From Coniella vitis (Eukaryota > Ascomycota > Sordariomycetes > Diaporthales > Schizoparmaceae), in the NCBI GenBank assembly GCA_011317545.1, contig WUJK01000006.1, positions 2,046,001-2,110,000 of the forward strand: DNA of 64,000 nucleotides. Direction: 5' to 3'. Numbering within the stretch: the stretch's first letter is position 1; every line of letters starts with the position of its first letter. Below, one piece after another: positions 1 to 11,454 of the stretch. The position numbers and the translations under genes are program-made. The notes under the pieces are model-generated. The model ran no database searches. It saw nothing but the letters and a program-made list of their open reading frames with translations, and was not told the DNA's origin.

Positions 1-96
1 CAGAAGCACGCTAGAATTTCCAGGGGCACCGAACAAGCGACCCACACTCGACTGCACGCTTGAACCATTCCGGACATCTTCACGTCTGCCTTCAAC

Positions 97-162
97 ATGT
101 CTCGCGGCGCCTACGACACCTCGGCTACCACGCCCAAGCCCAACCCCCCCAAGCCCAAATAA
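97..162 (+). CDS. possible 21-codon small ORF or exon
   Basis: An ATG at 97 opens a 21-codon frame ending in TAA at 160-162. The product is rich in Thr, Pro and Lys, with a repeated P-K-P-[NK] tail. Third positions are almost all C or G, as in real exons of this window. The same frame has a TGA at 61-63, and no AG acceptor lies between that stop and the ATG, so a terminal exon of a gene to the left is unlikely unless the sequence is wrong. It may be a very small protein, a first exon, or chance. The product is not recognised. Confidence 0.2.
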   Translation: MSRGAYDTSATTPKPNPPKPK

Positions 163-1669
163 GCCATCGCGACTTTATGGCGTGGTGGGCTCCTTTGAAC
201 GCTTGAGAGGGCTGCGGAATTGCTTTTGTCTGGACAGAAGCACCGCTCCCCCAAGGTCCGATTCACAAACCTGGTTTTGTGTGGGCCCGAGAAGAAGAAC
301 AAGAAGAATGAATCAGTCATGGGGAGGGAACTTGGAGATTGGAAGGCGATACACACAAACTCCTTTTACGACAGCATCTGGGATTCGGACAATGGATGGA
401 CAGCACGGCGCACCGCGAATATGCAATACCCCCAGATGATTTTCAACAACGAGACAATAGAATCAACAGGCACGCAAGTGCACAATTTCAGCAAAAAGAC
501 ACACAGGGCACCCTGGACGTGGACGGGACGTGGCGCACAAGAGGTTCCGAGAACCGGTCGTGACGGCCAGTATACACACTTAATACAATTCAGAGACGGA
601 TGGATGGCAACATCACTGGACTTGCTCAAAGATTGTCACCGGGACTTGAGAGCAATGCACAAGGGACGTAATAATGGGGAATATGTATATAGAACTATAG
701 AGCATTACTTGTATTCTGGGAATATGAGGGAAACCAATGGGCATATATAGACTTGGGATTTAAATTGATTGCAATCACTTGCGCACTTTTCATGCTGTTT
801 GTTGCAACTTGCCAGAAATTCCCCTCGTTCCTGATGATCCCTGAAATGTCCTTCTTTCCTTTTCGGATCATGGGCAGTTGGAAGGCACGTGTCTTATGTA
901 ATCGCTGCAGCCCGCCGCACTTTTTAATTGCTTCTTTTTCATGCCAGCAATCGTCTCCAAGTTAAGACGCTGGATTTGTCACAGACAGCGCCATAGTGAT
1001 CCTACACCTTGTTTTCCCACTGCTGCAGCTGTTGAACACTGTCAGCTCAAACTGAAGGAACTTTGCACCCTCACTCACCAACGGTCCCAGAGAATGGCGC
1101 TAACTGAATGTCACAGGATGTCAAAGTAGACCCGAGCGTGGTAGAGCAGCTGCCAGCCAGCAGCGTCTTGAGAGTCGAGCTCCAACAATGACCAACGCTG
1201 CAGCGAGGCGCAGACCGAACCAGAAGCTCTCACCTCCATTCACCCAAGATGAACGAGTCCCGTTGCGTGGCGCCAAGTCATGACAACGAGGTGGAAAAGT
1301 GGAGATGGGGGAGGGGCTTCTTTGCTTATAGCGTTGCTTGGCTCGTACAGCGCAGCGCAGCGCAGCACAGCACAGCCCAGCCCAGCCCAGCATAGCACAG
1401 CATAGCACAGCAGAATGGAGACGGGGCCCAGTATGTAAGTATAAAATGGATTGGCATAAGCTTGTCCTTCTTGTCGTTTGCCAACTGCCCAAACTTATCA
1501 GTACCCTTCTCGACTTGGCATTTTAGGGACTTTGACTCTACCTGTCGGGCTTGGCATACGCATATTTCACTTGCCAAACAGTTGGTCAAACCGTCCAAAA
1601 AGATAAAAAAAACAAAAAACCGCGAGCTATCGACCTTGAGATACGGGTTCCTAGTTGCAAGCAGAAATC
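163..1669. other. intergenic, no supported gene
   Basis: A 176-codon open frame runs from 220 to 750 on the plus strand. It has no recognisable domain, mixed codon use and no splice context, so it was not called. The part nearest the next gene holds a pentanucleotide array (see 1346-1410) and pyrimidine-rich stretches that look like promoter and 5' leader of the gene at 1670. Confidence 0.5.
1346..1410 (+). repeat. 13-unit pentanucleotide array (C-N-CAG type)
   Basis: Thirteen uninterrupted 5-base units occur in a row: TACAG once, CGCAG three times, CACAG twice, CCCAG three times, then CATAG, CACAG, CATAG, CACAG. Only positions 2 and 3 of the unit vary (plus the first base of unit 1). It lies about 260 bases before the next start codon, so it is promoter or leader DNA. 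It is a diverged microsatellite by appearance. Confidence 0.85.
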
Positions 1670-2922
1670 ATGGACTTCATCTCGAAAATCAGACAAGAGG
1701 TAGATGGTCTCAACCTGGATGGACGCCACGGTCAGGAACATAGCGAGTCGCCAGCACCCGCCGCCAGCAGCCATGCAGAGACCCAACATCCACCAGCAGA
1801 CCCCATGGCCCACGCCACAGAGCCAGAGCGTGACCTTCTCACCCGGCTCATCGCGGGCAGCGGTACCACCGGCCACGGCCACACTAAGCATGAGCAGCAT
1901 GAACAAAATGCACCAGCCTCGGCCAGTGTAGATCCAGCCAGCAGCCAGGAAGGAGGAGCCTCCAAATTCCACCTCCTCTCCAAAATCACCCAACACAAGG
2001 AAGAGCGTGAAAAGCGCCGCGCCGAGATCACGGACCGTCAAACGGAGCTCTTCTACAAGCTGGCGAAGATCTCGCGCGACCAGAGGGACAATGAAGGCAT
2101 GCTGGAGCGGCTCAAGGAGCACTTGGGTGTCGGCGGACATGGCAGTCTCGAGGAGGCCAAAGAAGAGGCCGCTAGCAAACAAGGGGCAAAGCACAACAGC
2201 TTCTTGGACAAGATTACCGGAGCTGAGGCGCGGGAGAAGAGGGCTGAGGAACTTGCCAGAGAGGAGGCAGAGATACGTGCGGAGCTGGACCGCCTGCAGC
2301 AAGAGAAGCGCGAGAATGAGGGCATGATCGAGAGATTGAGGGCGCACTTGGAGCTGGGTTTGCGGGAGGAGGAAGAGGATGCAAAGGCCAAGCAGGGGCA
2401 TAAGGCTAGTCTTTTTGACCAGTTGATCGGAAAGAAACCCACTGGGGAGGAACAGCATCAGGAACCGCACAGGATCAGTTTCCTTGACCAGTTTACGGGC
2501 AATGCGAATCAAGCAAACGAGGCAGCGCACGAAGAAGAGCAGCACAAGGCTAGTCTCGTGGACCTGCTTACTGGCAAAGCAGCCGAGCGGGAACGTCTTC
2601 GCAAGGAAGAGGAGAATAAGAGCGCTCTTGCCAAGTTCAAGGACCGCCTGAATGCCGAGATGGGCGGTGGGCCGCAATCAGAGGCAGATGAAGATTGGTT
2701 GGATAAAGGTGAGCATCCTGCTTCCGAGTCTCTCTCATTCTCCGCGAGTTGTGTGTTTTCTTTGTGCTGACTCTCTTCTTTTATTTCACACTAGCTGTTG
2801 ACCAGTTCCAAAAGCACGTGCTTCACGAAGGAACGCAGAGCAACGAGAGTGCGTGGGAGCAGATGAAGGACAAGCAGATTGCCAATGCGATTCGAAGCCA
2901 GCTGCGTTTACAGCAGAAGTGA
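1670..2922 (+). CDS. stress-type coiled-coil protein with repeated SFLDxxTG modules (unknown function)
   Basis: Two exons, 1670-2708 and 2795-2922 (intron GTGAGC...CTAG), give 388 residues. The start is the first ATG in the frame. The N-terminal 100 residues are His, Ala and Pro rich. Then come long charged helices with E/K/R runs that predict coiled coil; two of them share the phrase RDNEGML-ERL / RENEGMIERL. Between the helices a short motif of the form S-[FL]-[LF]-D-x-[ILF]-[TI]-G appears about five times (FHLLSKITQ, NSFLDKITG, ASLFDQLIG, ISFLDQFTG, ASLVDLLTG). The last exon encodes DWLDKAVDQFQKHVL...NESA..Q.KD.QI...IR, which resembles the C-terminal signature of small fungal stress-induced proteins (from memory of the family, not searched). 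There is no signal peptide or membrane segment, so it is probably cytosolic. Real gene: high confidence; function: unknown. Confidence 0.85.
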
Positions 2923-4053
2923 AATTGAGCCAAAAGGAGGCAGTTGTCCGGTATGGATGTTGAGATTGTACTGGGCGTGGGGAATTGCTTAGTTGAATGG
3001 AGCAGGTCTCTCTCTATCTTTGGACACACACCTGCGTTTCTCGCCCAAGTCTAACATTACTATGCAGAACGAATAACCATGCGCATACAAAGTGTTGCTC
3101 GTAATCATGGCTCCCTTTTTCATATCGAGGAAGAAAGTGAGGCATTGTCAGGGTTGTTCTATATACAGTTCTTTACTCGGGTTCTTCTACCATCGGTTAG
3201 GATATGTTAATTGAATGATCTTCAACCATTTTCTGGTAAGCTTCGCGTCGTGCTTCGCTTACACAAAATTGTGAGGGTTTCGCGAGGCCGATGTGATATT
3301 CATAGCTACTTTTCCTCCGGAGTATTCGGTCCGAAAGAAAGCAGGGCACGGTCAAGAAACTCAGAAAGACAACAAAAATCTGGCACATGTACTTAGTATT
3401 CAAGGTCTTGCGGACCTCGTCGGCTATTTTACTGGATATCCAGTTTAGTTTTCCCCCAAGTCTCGCCTATATCTTGCGCACTAGGGCTTGCTGGAAACTA
3501 CACGGCGGCGCATATTCCCCATATTGCCCTGATTTCCCTCATGATCTGACGGTGACGTCTTGGCTCACCACCTATTTCTCCCTGCTCGCCAAGTTTAAGA
3601 GGAACTAGATGAGTTTCCTACAAAACTATTGTGGAACGATAACACGAATACCTGGAAAACCCCTCTCTTGACATCAACGTCATGTAGTATTGTTGGGGGA
3701 GCCACTACTGCAATGCGCCGGGTGTTGGAGATTCTCGGCAAGCAAAAAGATTTGTATTATTGCTAAGTAAAATACATAGCAAAGCTCAGCTTTTCCGAGA
3801 CCACAAAGGTACGGTAAAGACAGAGGGTCATGGGTCATGACCAGTAGCCAGAGGTTTGGGATCGCTTAAAAGTAGGGCCCGAAACAGTACAAGTAGGTTG
3901 CGAGGGCATCAGGTCTGAGGTCAATAGGTTATTTAATCAGAGAGAGGAGCCAGAAGTCTCCCGCTTGTACAAACGTCTTCGAGCCATTCACTACAGGCCG
4001 GGGATAGAGACGTATGGCAGTCTTCTATCTGTATTTGTCTTGGACCATACACA
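2923..4053. other. intergenic, no supported gene
   Basis: This 1.1-kb stretch holds the 3' region of the preceding gene and the upstream region of the esterase. Short frames of 60-73 codons occur on both strands but have neither domain content nor coding-like codon use. No repeat or RNA gene was seen. Confidence 0.5.
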
Positions 4054-6019
4054 ATGGCAAATCTCTTATCGTTTTTCCACCATGCTCTGGGTATTATGGC
4101 ATTCCTGCTGCTTTCCGCTCAGCTCGGTGCGGCGGGATCAAAGGACTCGCCAACAGTTGAGCTTCTCAACGGCTCGTACTACGGCATTCACAATACTCAT
4201 TACAAGGAAGATCTCTTTTTGGGTATCCCCTTTGCGCAGCCGCCAGTGGGTGCCCTTCGGTATCAAAACCCACAGCCTCTGAACACAACATGGAGCGGAA
4301 CCAAGAACGCAACCCAGTACTCTTATGAGTGCTGGGGCTTTGGCAGCGATACCTGGGTCTTGGGTAACCCAGTGTCTGAGGATTGTTTGACGTTGAATGT
4401 TGTCAGGCCAGCTGGCGTGGCGGCAGATGCGAAGTTGCCAGTAGCTGTGTGGGTATGCTGTCGAGCTTTTTTTTTTTTCTTCTTTCATTCTTTCTTCTTC
4501 CAAGAACCATCTCGTAGGCTAACATAAACCTTACACTTCAGATCTATGGAGGAGGCTTTGTGAACGGCGGCAGCCTTGACCCGCGGTACAACCTCTCCTT
4601 CATTGTGCAACGCTCCGTGGCCATGGACAAGCCCATGATCGCCGTCAGCTTCAACTACCGCCTCCAAGGCTTCGGCGGGCTCTTTAGCCAAGAGATCCTC
4701 GACGCAGGCGTGGCGAATCTCGGCCTCAAAGACCAGCGTCTCGCCCTGGCCTGGGTCCACGAGAACGTTGCCGCGTTTGGCGGCGACCCGACCAAGGTGA
4801 CCATCTGGGGCCAATCCGCCGGTGCCTCCTCTGTGGGCTGGCAGCTCGTGGCCTATAGCGGGCGCCACGGCGGCCTCTTTCGCGCCGCAATCCAAGAGAG
4901 CGGCGGGCCTGTGGACACCAAGCCTGTGGCGAGGGCGGAGGACTGGCAGCCGACATACGACAACATCACGGCGGCTGTAGGGTGCGGGTCGAATGCCACT
5001 TCCGACTCTTTGGCCTGTCTCCGCACCGTCCCCATTGCTGAGTTGGCGGCCGTGCTCAACTCGAGCGTGACAGCAGATGCGCCCAGCTGGGGCGCCTCTG
5101 TCGACGGCGATTTCTTGCCCAATACGCCCACTGCGCTCCTACTGTCTGGCCGATTCGCAAATGTGCCGCTGCTCCAGGGGAGTAACCACGATGAGGGCAC
5201 CATGCTCGGCACGCAGGGCATCAACACCACAGCCGAGTTCCGCGCCGCCGTGCTCGACGCAGGCTTCAGCAACGAGACGGCCAACGCGATTGCGGTGCTG
5301 TACCCGGATATCCCCGCCATTGGCATCCCCTCCACGCTCCACGGGCGTCCCACGGGCGCCGACGCGTATCTGGGCGCCCAGTGGAAGCGATCGGCTGCCT
5401 TCACGGGCGATCTGATCCAACACGCGCCGCGGCGGCTCGTCAGCCAGACGTACGCGCGGTACAATGTGAGCAGCTGGAGTTATGTGTTTGATGTGCTGGT
5501 GCATGGCATGTCGCCGGCGGCGGATGGCGCGACGCATTTCCAAGAGGTTGCGTTTGTGTTTGAGAATACCCGCGGGCTGGGCTATGAGACGGTCGTGGCG
5601 GAGGATCCGTTTGCGGGTGAGCCTGCGACGTTTGATGAGCTGGCTGAGGTTATGAGCGGCATGTGGGTGAGCTTTGTGGTGGATGGGGATCCGAATTACT
5701 CGGGGGGTGAGTCTTCCTTCTCCTTGATAGCTGTGTTATTGGTGTTGTTGTTGGTTTTCTTCTCATTGATACTGTACTTGTCTTGTCATTTTTGCTGCTT
5801 ATTCTAGCTTTGTCCTCTTTTATGAGATGAGACCGAGCCTCTGCTGACCTTTACCTTTCCTCAGCCACGGACGTTCACTGGCCTGTGTACACACTCGAGG
5901 ACCCGCAGAATATGTTCTTTGATGTCAACATTACCGGTTTGCTGCGCCTGGAACCAGATTACTATCGAGCGGCCGCCATACAGTATATGCAGGACGCAAT
6001 CATTTCAACGTTTGGATAA
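4054..6019 (+). CDS. secreted type-B carboxylesterase/lipase
   Basis: Three exons, 4054-4452, 4542-5706 and 5865-6019, encode 572 residues, the usual size for this family. The N-terminus has a hydrophobic segment ending AQLGAAG that reads as a secretion signal. The fold markers appear in order: FLGIPFAQPPVG, the SEDCLTLNV motif with its conserved Cys, the oxyanion-hole stretch YGGGFVNGG, and the nucleophile elbow GQSAGASS with Ser225. The acidic residue is in SNHDEG and the probable catalytic His is in GATHFQE. It should hydrolyse ester bonds of lipids or plant or xenobiotic esters outside the cell; substrate cannot be read from sequence. The first intron contains a T-run and a GCTAAC branch site. 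Several N-x-[ST] sites fit a secreted glycoprotein. The family resembles Geotrichum-type lipases and cholinesterases. Confidence 0.93.
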
Positions 6020-6649
6020 AAGGTGGCATCTGATAAGACGTGGGTGGTTGGTGTTGAGTGCGAAGTAGCGGTATGATAGTATATTAAATTATCATTGAAT
6101 TTATAATACAACGCTGACTTTATATTCAGAATGCCTTCTTGTGACGGAGAAAAAACTTCCAATAGAACTCTAGTATTGGTTCGATTGAAATTGACGATAA
6201 AACAAGCAAGTAAGTAGTGAGGGCAGCTGGAATGTATCTCATCCCCTCTTTGTGAGTGAGAACCTGCACACTTATGAGCTAGATACAGAACTATATCAGC
6301 ATACACTTATAACAGCCAGCAGGACTCATTAAGCAGTCAGACCCAGTCCTTTAGCAGTATATCTGGCTGCACACTGACACACTGACATACTGGTGGAGTT
6401 TTGTGGATAACAAGCCGTGAAACTCGACGCCTTGTGAGATGTCGCAGTGAGTGAAAACAAGGACTTGACCTGACGTCAGCAGCGTATGAATACAGGTTCA
6501 GGGGGCTTTTGAGCACAGCCACAGTATTTCTTCTCGATGAGTCTGTTAGATATAGCTCGGTCTGTGGGTTCATCAAACCGCCGTATAATCACATTCCCTC
6601 AAGTTTTATCTCCCGCGACCATCACTGACAAGCCCCCCCCCCCCCAAAG
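6020..6649. other. intergenic between esterase and GH128-like gene
   Basis: AT-rich 3' flank of the esterase followed by the leader of the next gene. A C-run of about ten bases lies at about 6635-6645, immediately before the next ATG. No gene was seen. Confidence 0.5.
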
Positions 6650-7408
6650 ATGCCTCCTCCCCCGTCCAAGCGCGGCCTCTGCTGGCCCGTCGATAACCAC
6701 GGCAAGGACGAAGCCTTCACCTTCACCAAGCCCGGCTCCAAAATCACCTGGCTCTACAACTGGTCGCCGCAGCCCACGCCCAACACCAAGTCCCTCGAGT
6801 TCATCCCCATGCAATGGAACCACGTCAACATCGACGCGCTCGCCGAGCACGCCCAGCGCTGCGGCGCGCGCGCGGTCCTCGCCTTCAACGAGCCCGAGCT
6901 GCCGGACCAGTCCAACATGCCCGTCGAGCTCGCCGCGCGCGAGTGGCTGCGCTGCATTGAGCCGCTGCGCCGCGGGCCCACGCGCATCCGGTGCGGCAGC
7001 CCCGCCATTTCGTCTGCGCCGCACGCGGTGGGCTGGCTCGCCGCGTTCCTGGCCCAGATCCGCGCCCAGGGCTCCGACATTGACTTTTACTGCTTGCACT
7101 GGTACGGCACCGAGCTGGGCCCCTTTTATGACTACATCTGGTCCACGCACCACCAGCTGGGACCGGACAAGCCCGTTTGGATCACCGAGTATGCCTGCAC
7201 GAACTGGAGTGTGGAGAACCCGTTGCCGCGCGAACATGTGGAGCACTTTGCGCGGGAGAGCGCAAAGTATCTGGATACGCTGGACTGGGTCGAGCGGTAT
7301 GCCTGGTTCGGCCCCATGCGGGACACGGGGACGGTTGGGAAGTGGGCGGCCATGTTGGACGAGGAGGGCAAAGTCACGCCATTGGGGAGGACGTACATGT
7401 ACGAATGA
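6650..7408 (+). CDS. GH128-like (Asl1-type) beta-glucan hydrolase, intracellular form
   Basis: A single exon of 252 codons. The protein matches the Asl1-type glycosyl hydrolase catalytic domain from end to end: the opening KRGLCWPVDN, LYNW, FNEPELPDQS with the probable acid/base Glu81, the HWYG motif near residue 150, and VWITEYAC with the probable nucleophile Glu180. The family folds as a TIM barrel and acts on beta-1,3-glucan. Unlike many cell-wall members it has no signal peptide; the start MPPPPSKRG runs straight into the domain. It is therefore probably cytosolic or released by another route. No intron is seen. Third positions are overwhelmingly G or C, which creates long shadow frames on the other strand. 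Fungal relatives include both bare domains like this and secreted forms. Confidence 0.92.
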   Translation: MPPPPSKRGLCWPVDNHGKDEAFTFTKPGSKITWLYNWSPQPTPNTKSLEFIPMQWNHVNIDALAEHAQRCGARAVLAFNEPELPDQSNMPVELAAREWLRCIEPLRRGPTRIRCGSPAISSAPHAVGWLAAFLAQIRAQGSDIDFYCLHWYGTELGPFYDYIWSTHHQLGPDKPVWITEYACTNWSVENPLPREHVEHFARESAKYLDTLDWVERYAWFGPMRDTGTVGKWAAMLDEEGKVTPLGRTYMYE

Positions 7409-9426
7409 GAGAAAGGGGGAGGAAAGAAGAAGAAAAAGAAGCAGAAGAAAAGCAGAAGCAAAGGAGCAAGGGGAGTCACGGTGAGGTGCCAATGTTGCAC
7501 GACTCGAAACCTGGATGATCGGCTGACCTTGGGCATCGCATCTTGAGTTGGCGAGAGTGCACTTACACTGTGCCGTATAGTTGGGGCCATTTCTAACACC
7601 TGGCTCGACGCCAGAGTTCAAGGCATTAACGACAAGGACAGAGATTAAGGATACATTCAGTGATCACATCTGTCTTAGCCACACAGTAATATCTACGAAG
7701 ACGACGAGGAAAGTTCCATTAGAATGATATCAACCACTTGCGTGTGAGAGCACGACAAACAAGCCCCCATTTGGAACAACGCAGTCATCTTACTTCAAGC
7801 CAGTCTTTCACCAACATCGAAAGAGCAGAACGTGGGTATCTGGCCAGTGGCATCGATGAAGCGGCACCAACAATCCTGATATACGTCGATACACCGCATG
7901 ACCTGGCGGAATTCTCGGCTACCTACGTACTCCTAGAACGTCATCCAAAGTTACTCAGGTGGCTGTGTTGGAAAATCAACGTTGTGGCTTGACGGAAAGG
8001 CATCACGACAACTCACGCATGAAAAGCACTTTACAATCGGAAAGCACGCGCGGATCTATGCACACAATCAGTGATCTACCTCCTGATTCAACAGCTGGAC
8101 CAGACAGTGACACAACTGGGCTCTTGTCTCTTTTAATAGAAAAGAGGGAGCCCGGTCTCACAAGCTTACTATACTATGATAGTACGCACCATCTTTTCGA
8201 CATCGCGCGGGCGATCACACCCACCCACCCAATCACGCCTTTCTCTCCCCCCCCCCCCGGCAAGACCCCTATTCTTCTTTTCTATCCCCTCGCCTCTCGC
8301 CCTCTTCTTCACTTTCCCCTTCGACAGCGGGGTGGCGCTGATCGATATTCGCCAAACGCATCATTCTGGGCACTTGCTCAACTTGCGAAAACAGTATCAA
8401 GAGCGTAGGATAATTTCATAATGCCACTGTACACGTGGGAGAAAACTTCTCGAGGATGGCAAAATTGCACGACACGTGTAACAGTGATGATATCGGCCTT
8501 TTGCCATATATCGATCGGGCCTTTGCACAACGGCAGTGATGTTCACCAGGGGGGCCACAATTTCTCCATTCTTCTAGCCTCTCAGATACCGTACCGAGAC
8601 GCCGAGTGCCTCACCACCCATTGTCGATCACGACGACATCCCCATAAAACCTCGTCTAGAATCTGGGCCTTTCCGCACTGGTGAACGGTAAGTGGCTTGA
8701 AACAGGCTGTCCATTGCCCACGCCATCCTGGTCCCTTGGCCTCCGCCAGCGACTCGTCAGGTGTGGCGAGTGGAAAAGGAGAAGAAGAACAAGAAAAAAA
8801 GAAACAGAAAAAATTAAGAATGAATACCGCAGAATAAAAGACCGAAAAGGAGCCCAAAGAGTGATTGACACGGTGCATAAGCCCCAACGCCATCTTTCCA
8901 CACGCCCCCTCCCCACGCTCCCCAGTCGGCCAGGCCACATGTGCAGTCCTGACAGCGAATCAAGAACACTTGACGAGCCCAGATTCGACGTCACCGGGCG
9001 CCGTGTCAGCGGTATCAGCTGCCTTTTTTCTTCGCGCTCCTTCCTCCACACCCCAAGAGCCCAGCCCCCCCTTGCTCCTTCCCCCCCTCTCCACACGATA
9101 CAGGATTCTGCGCCGATGTGACGTACGTCACTTTCGGACGGTGGCTTTGTATCATAGTATACTTCTACTATGTGATGTGATGGAGGGGAAAAGAGAAAGG
9201 GCGGGGGGCTCAGCCACAGCACATAAAGTATGAATGAGGCGCCAGCGTTGTGAATCAGGATTTCTGTAAAATCTCTATTACATACATCCATACATACAAC
9301 TGTTATTTCCTCTACACCTCTTTTGCGTTCTTGTTTTCCCTTCACTAAAACAACATTCTCCATCTTGACACCGAATACAACAACCACGGAATCCGCAAAA
9401 GAGTGCGATTGACACGGAGATCGATC
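7409..9426. other. 2-kb intergenic region, no supported gene
   Basis: It starts with a purine-rich 3' flank (AG-rich up to about 7470) and ends with a pyrimidine-rich leader (CT runs around 8240-8330 and 9010-9100) before the ATG at 9427. A 310-codon frame on the minus strand (8656-9588) runs through that pyrimidine-rich DNA and overlaps the first exon of the next gene; it is low-complexity and was not called. Confidence 0.5.
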
Positions 9427-11454
9427 ATGGCTGACGTCGCTTCGCTCGAACGCGAGGTTGCCCTCCTCGAAAAGAAGAATGCCCTCTTGGAAAGGAACCG
9501 CAAGCTTGAGCGTAAGCTTTGACGATATTCCCTTTTTTTCTTTGCCCTCTCCCCCCTTCTCCGCAAAGAAAGCACTAAATCTAAACATTTTTCATCCCAT
9601 CCAACAACGAAATGAGACTTTTTGAAAACACAAAAGGCTAATTTCCATACCGTTTTTACGATTTATAATAGGCGCTGCCAAGAAACGCGCAGACTGGTTC
9701 AAAGCCCGAGCAGAAGAGGTCGCAAAGAACGGCACATCCATGCTCCCCGCTGCCCAGGACGCCGTCCGTAATATCCCCGAGATTCCATCCACGGCCGCCG
9801 CCCACGAGACGACCACACCTGTGAAGAAGTCGTCCTCGTCCAAGAGGCACCAGCAGCCCGTCGCTGCCGACTCGGCAACGCGGAGGGCGGCCCACGAGGC
9901 CAGGAAGGCTGCCGCTGCCGCTGCCGCTGCGCCCAAGAAGTCCGTCCCCAAGCCCGCTGCCGCACCCAGCAGCGTCAAGGACTGGGCCGATACGCAGGCT
10001 GTCACCAGGCCGCAGCCACAGCCGCAGCTCCAGCCGCAGCTCCAGCCCCAGCTGCCTGCCACAGCCAGAGGCGTCATGCAAAACACCTCGGCCAACGCCA
10101 GGCTTCCCGTAGCAGCAGCTGCTGCAGCACCAGATGGGGTGGAGAAGAAGATGAAGAAGAAGAAGAAGAGAAGACCGGCGCCCACCTACGGTATGGCTGC
10201 TGCGCTGGCCCGCGGCGAGGAGATCCCCGGCCTCACGGACAGGAAACCCGTTGTGCCTGTGCCGAGGGCTGCGCGGCCGCAGGTGCCCAAGGGCAAGGCC
10301 GAGATGCCCAAGCCCGAGGAAATCGAGGCCGTGTACGAGCCTCCGTCTACGCCCCAAGTTCTGGCCAAGAGAGCTGGAGAAAAGAAGAAGGAAAAGACGT
10401 ACCACCCCGATGCCAAGAGGTCGACCAAGGAGATTCTTGCGGAGCGCGCCATCGAAGAGGAGCGCCGCAATCTCGAAAAACGCCAGGAGCAGCGCAAGAA
10501 GAACCAGGCTGCGTACGAGGCACAACTCTTTGGTGGCCAGCAGCCAGGAGGCCAGCCAGGGGCCCAGCAAGGAGGGCAGAAGGGTGGTGCAGACGGCCCT
10601 GTCGGAGGGGCACTCGACGGCGTCAACAATCTCGGGCAGGGGGCTCTTGGGACGGTTGGCCAGGTGGGAGGTGGCTTGCCAATTGCTGGCAAGGCTGTCT
10701 CGGGCGCTACTCAGGGACTGGGCAAAACATTGGGCAACACGACCAAAGGTCTTGGGGATACAACTGGTGCTTTAGTAGGTTTACAGAGTGGCAACCCCTT
10801 ATACCTTGGTATGTTCGGATACTAACCTCGCCATAGACCCGCGGAGATCTGTCGGGAACTCTTGGTGGTGCCGGGAACATGGTTGGTGGGCTTGGGCAGG
10901 GTTTGGTAAGTTTTCACGCATCATGGCGGTCATTTTTCTCGAACGCTTACTAACGAGTTCACCGCGCATCAGGGCGACACAGTTTCAGGCACGATTGGTG
11001 GTTTGGGGGACGGAATTGGAGGTCCTGTGGGTGTAAGCTGCTATGCTTCCATGTCTCTGATACTCTTCTGGATTTAATCATTTGCTGACTCCAACACAGG
11101 GTATACTTGGCGGGGCCGGACGAGGGCTCGGACAAGGAGTCGGTAATATAACGGGTGGGCTTGGGAAAGGAGTCGGTAAAGTCGGGAAAGGCGATCTTCT
11201 CGGTGGGGTGGGGGATGTTGTGGGCGGAGTCACTGATGTGAGTTTGACATGCGGCGATCCTTTTATCCAACAGGTGAATACTGACTGACATGTTACAGGG
11301 CGTGGGAGGTCTGCTTGGAGGAGTTCTGGGTGGCGGTAAAGACGGCGGCGGTCTTCTGGGTCTCGGCGGCGGCGGCGGCGACAAGAAGGGTAAAGGCGGT
11401 GGTGGGCTGCTCGGTGGAGGAGGCGGAGGCGGCCTTCTGGGTGGCCTGCTTTGA
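9427..11454 (+). CDS. Lys/Ala-rich protein with C-terminal glycine-repeat (LGG) tail
   Basis: Six exons: 9427-9511, 9672-10774, 10837-10905, 10973-11032, 11100-11237 and 11299-11454, total 536 residues. The N-terminus (MADVASLEREVALLEKKNALLERN) is a short leucine-heptad coiled coil. The middle is charged and disordered, with Ala runs, PQPQPQLQPQ repeats and a run of seven lysines followed by Arg. A second helix with EEERRNLEKRQEQRKKNQ follows. The last 190 residues are built from Gly-rich units such as LGGAGRGLGQGVGN. Introns 2 to 5 all fall between codons (phase 0), and most exons after them open with a Gly codon, which suggests repeat units were gained as exons. No signal peptide or catalytic motif. 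Possibly a scaffold or cytoskeleton-associated protein; that is a guess. Splice sites are all canonical. Confidence 0.82.

Noticed and set aside
220..750. 176-codon plus-strand frame near the left edge
   Set aside because: No domain, mixed codon use, and no upstream or downstream splice partner.
1586..2677. 363-codon minus-strand frame opposite the first gene
   Set aside because: It is the complement of an exon with strong third-position G/C bias; the plus strand has the splice-consistent protein.
6599..7621. 340-codon minus-strand frame
   Set aside because: Exact shadow of the GH128-like gene, whose catalytic motifs are all on the plus strand.
8656..9588. 310-codon minus-strand frame in the 9-kb region
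   Set aside because: Runs through CT-rich leader DNA and overlaps the first exon of the glycine-repeat gene; no domain.
9427..11454. secreted glycine-rich cell wall protein
   Set aside because: No signal peptide; the N-terminus is a charged coiled coil.
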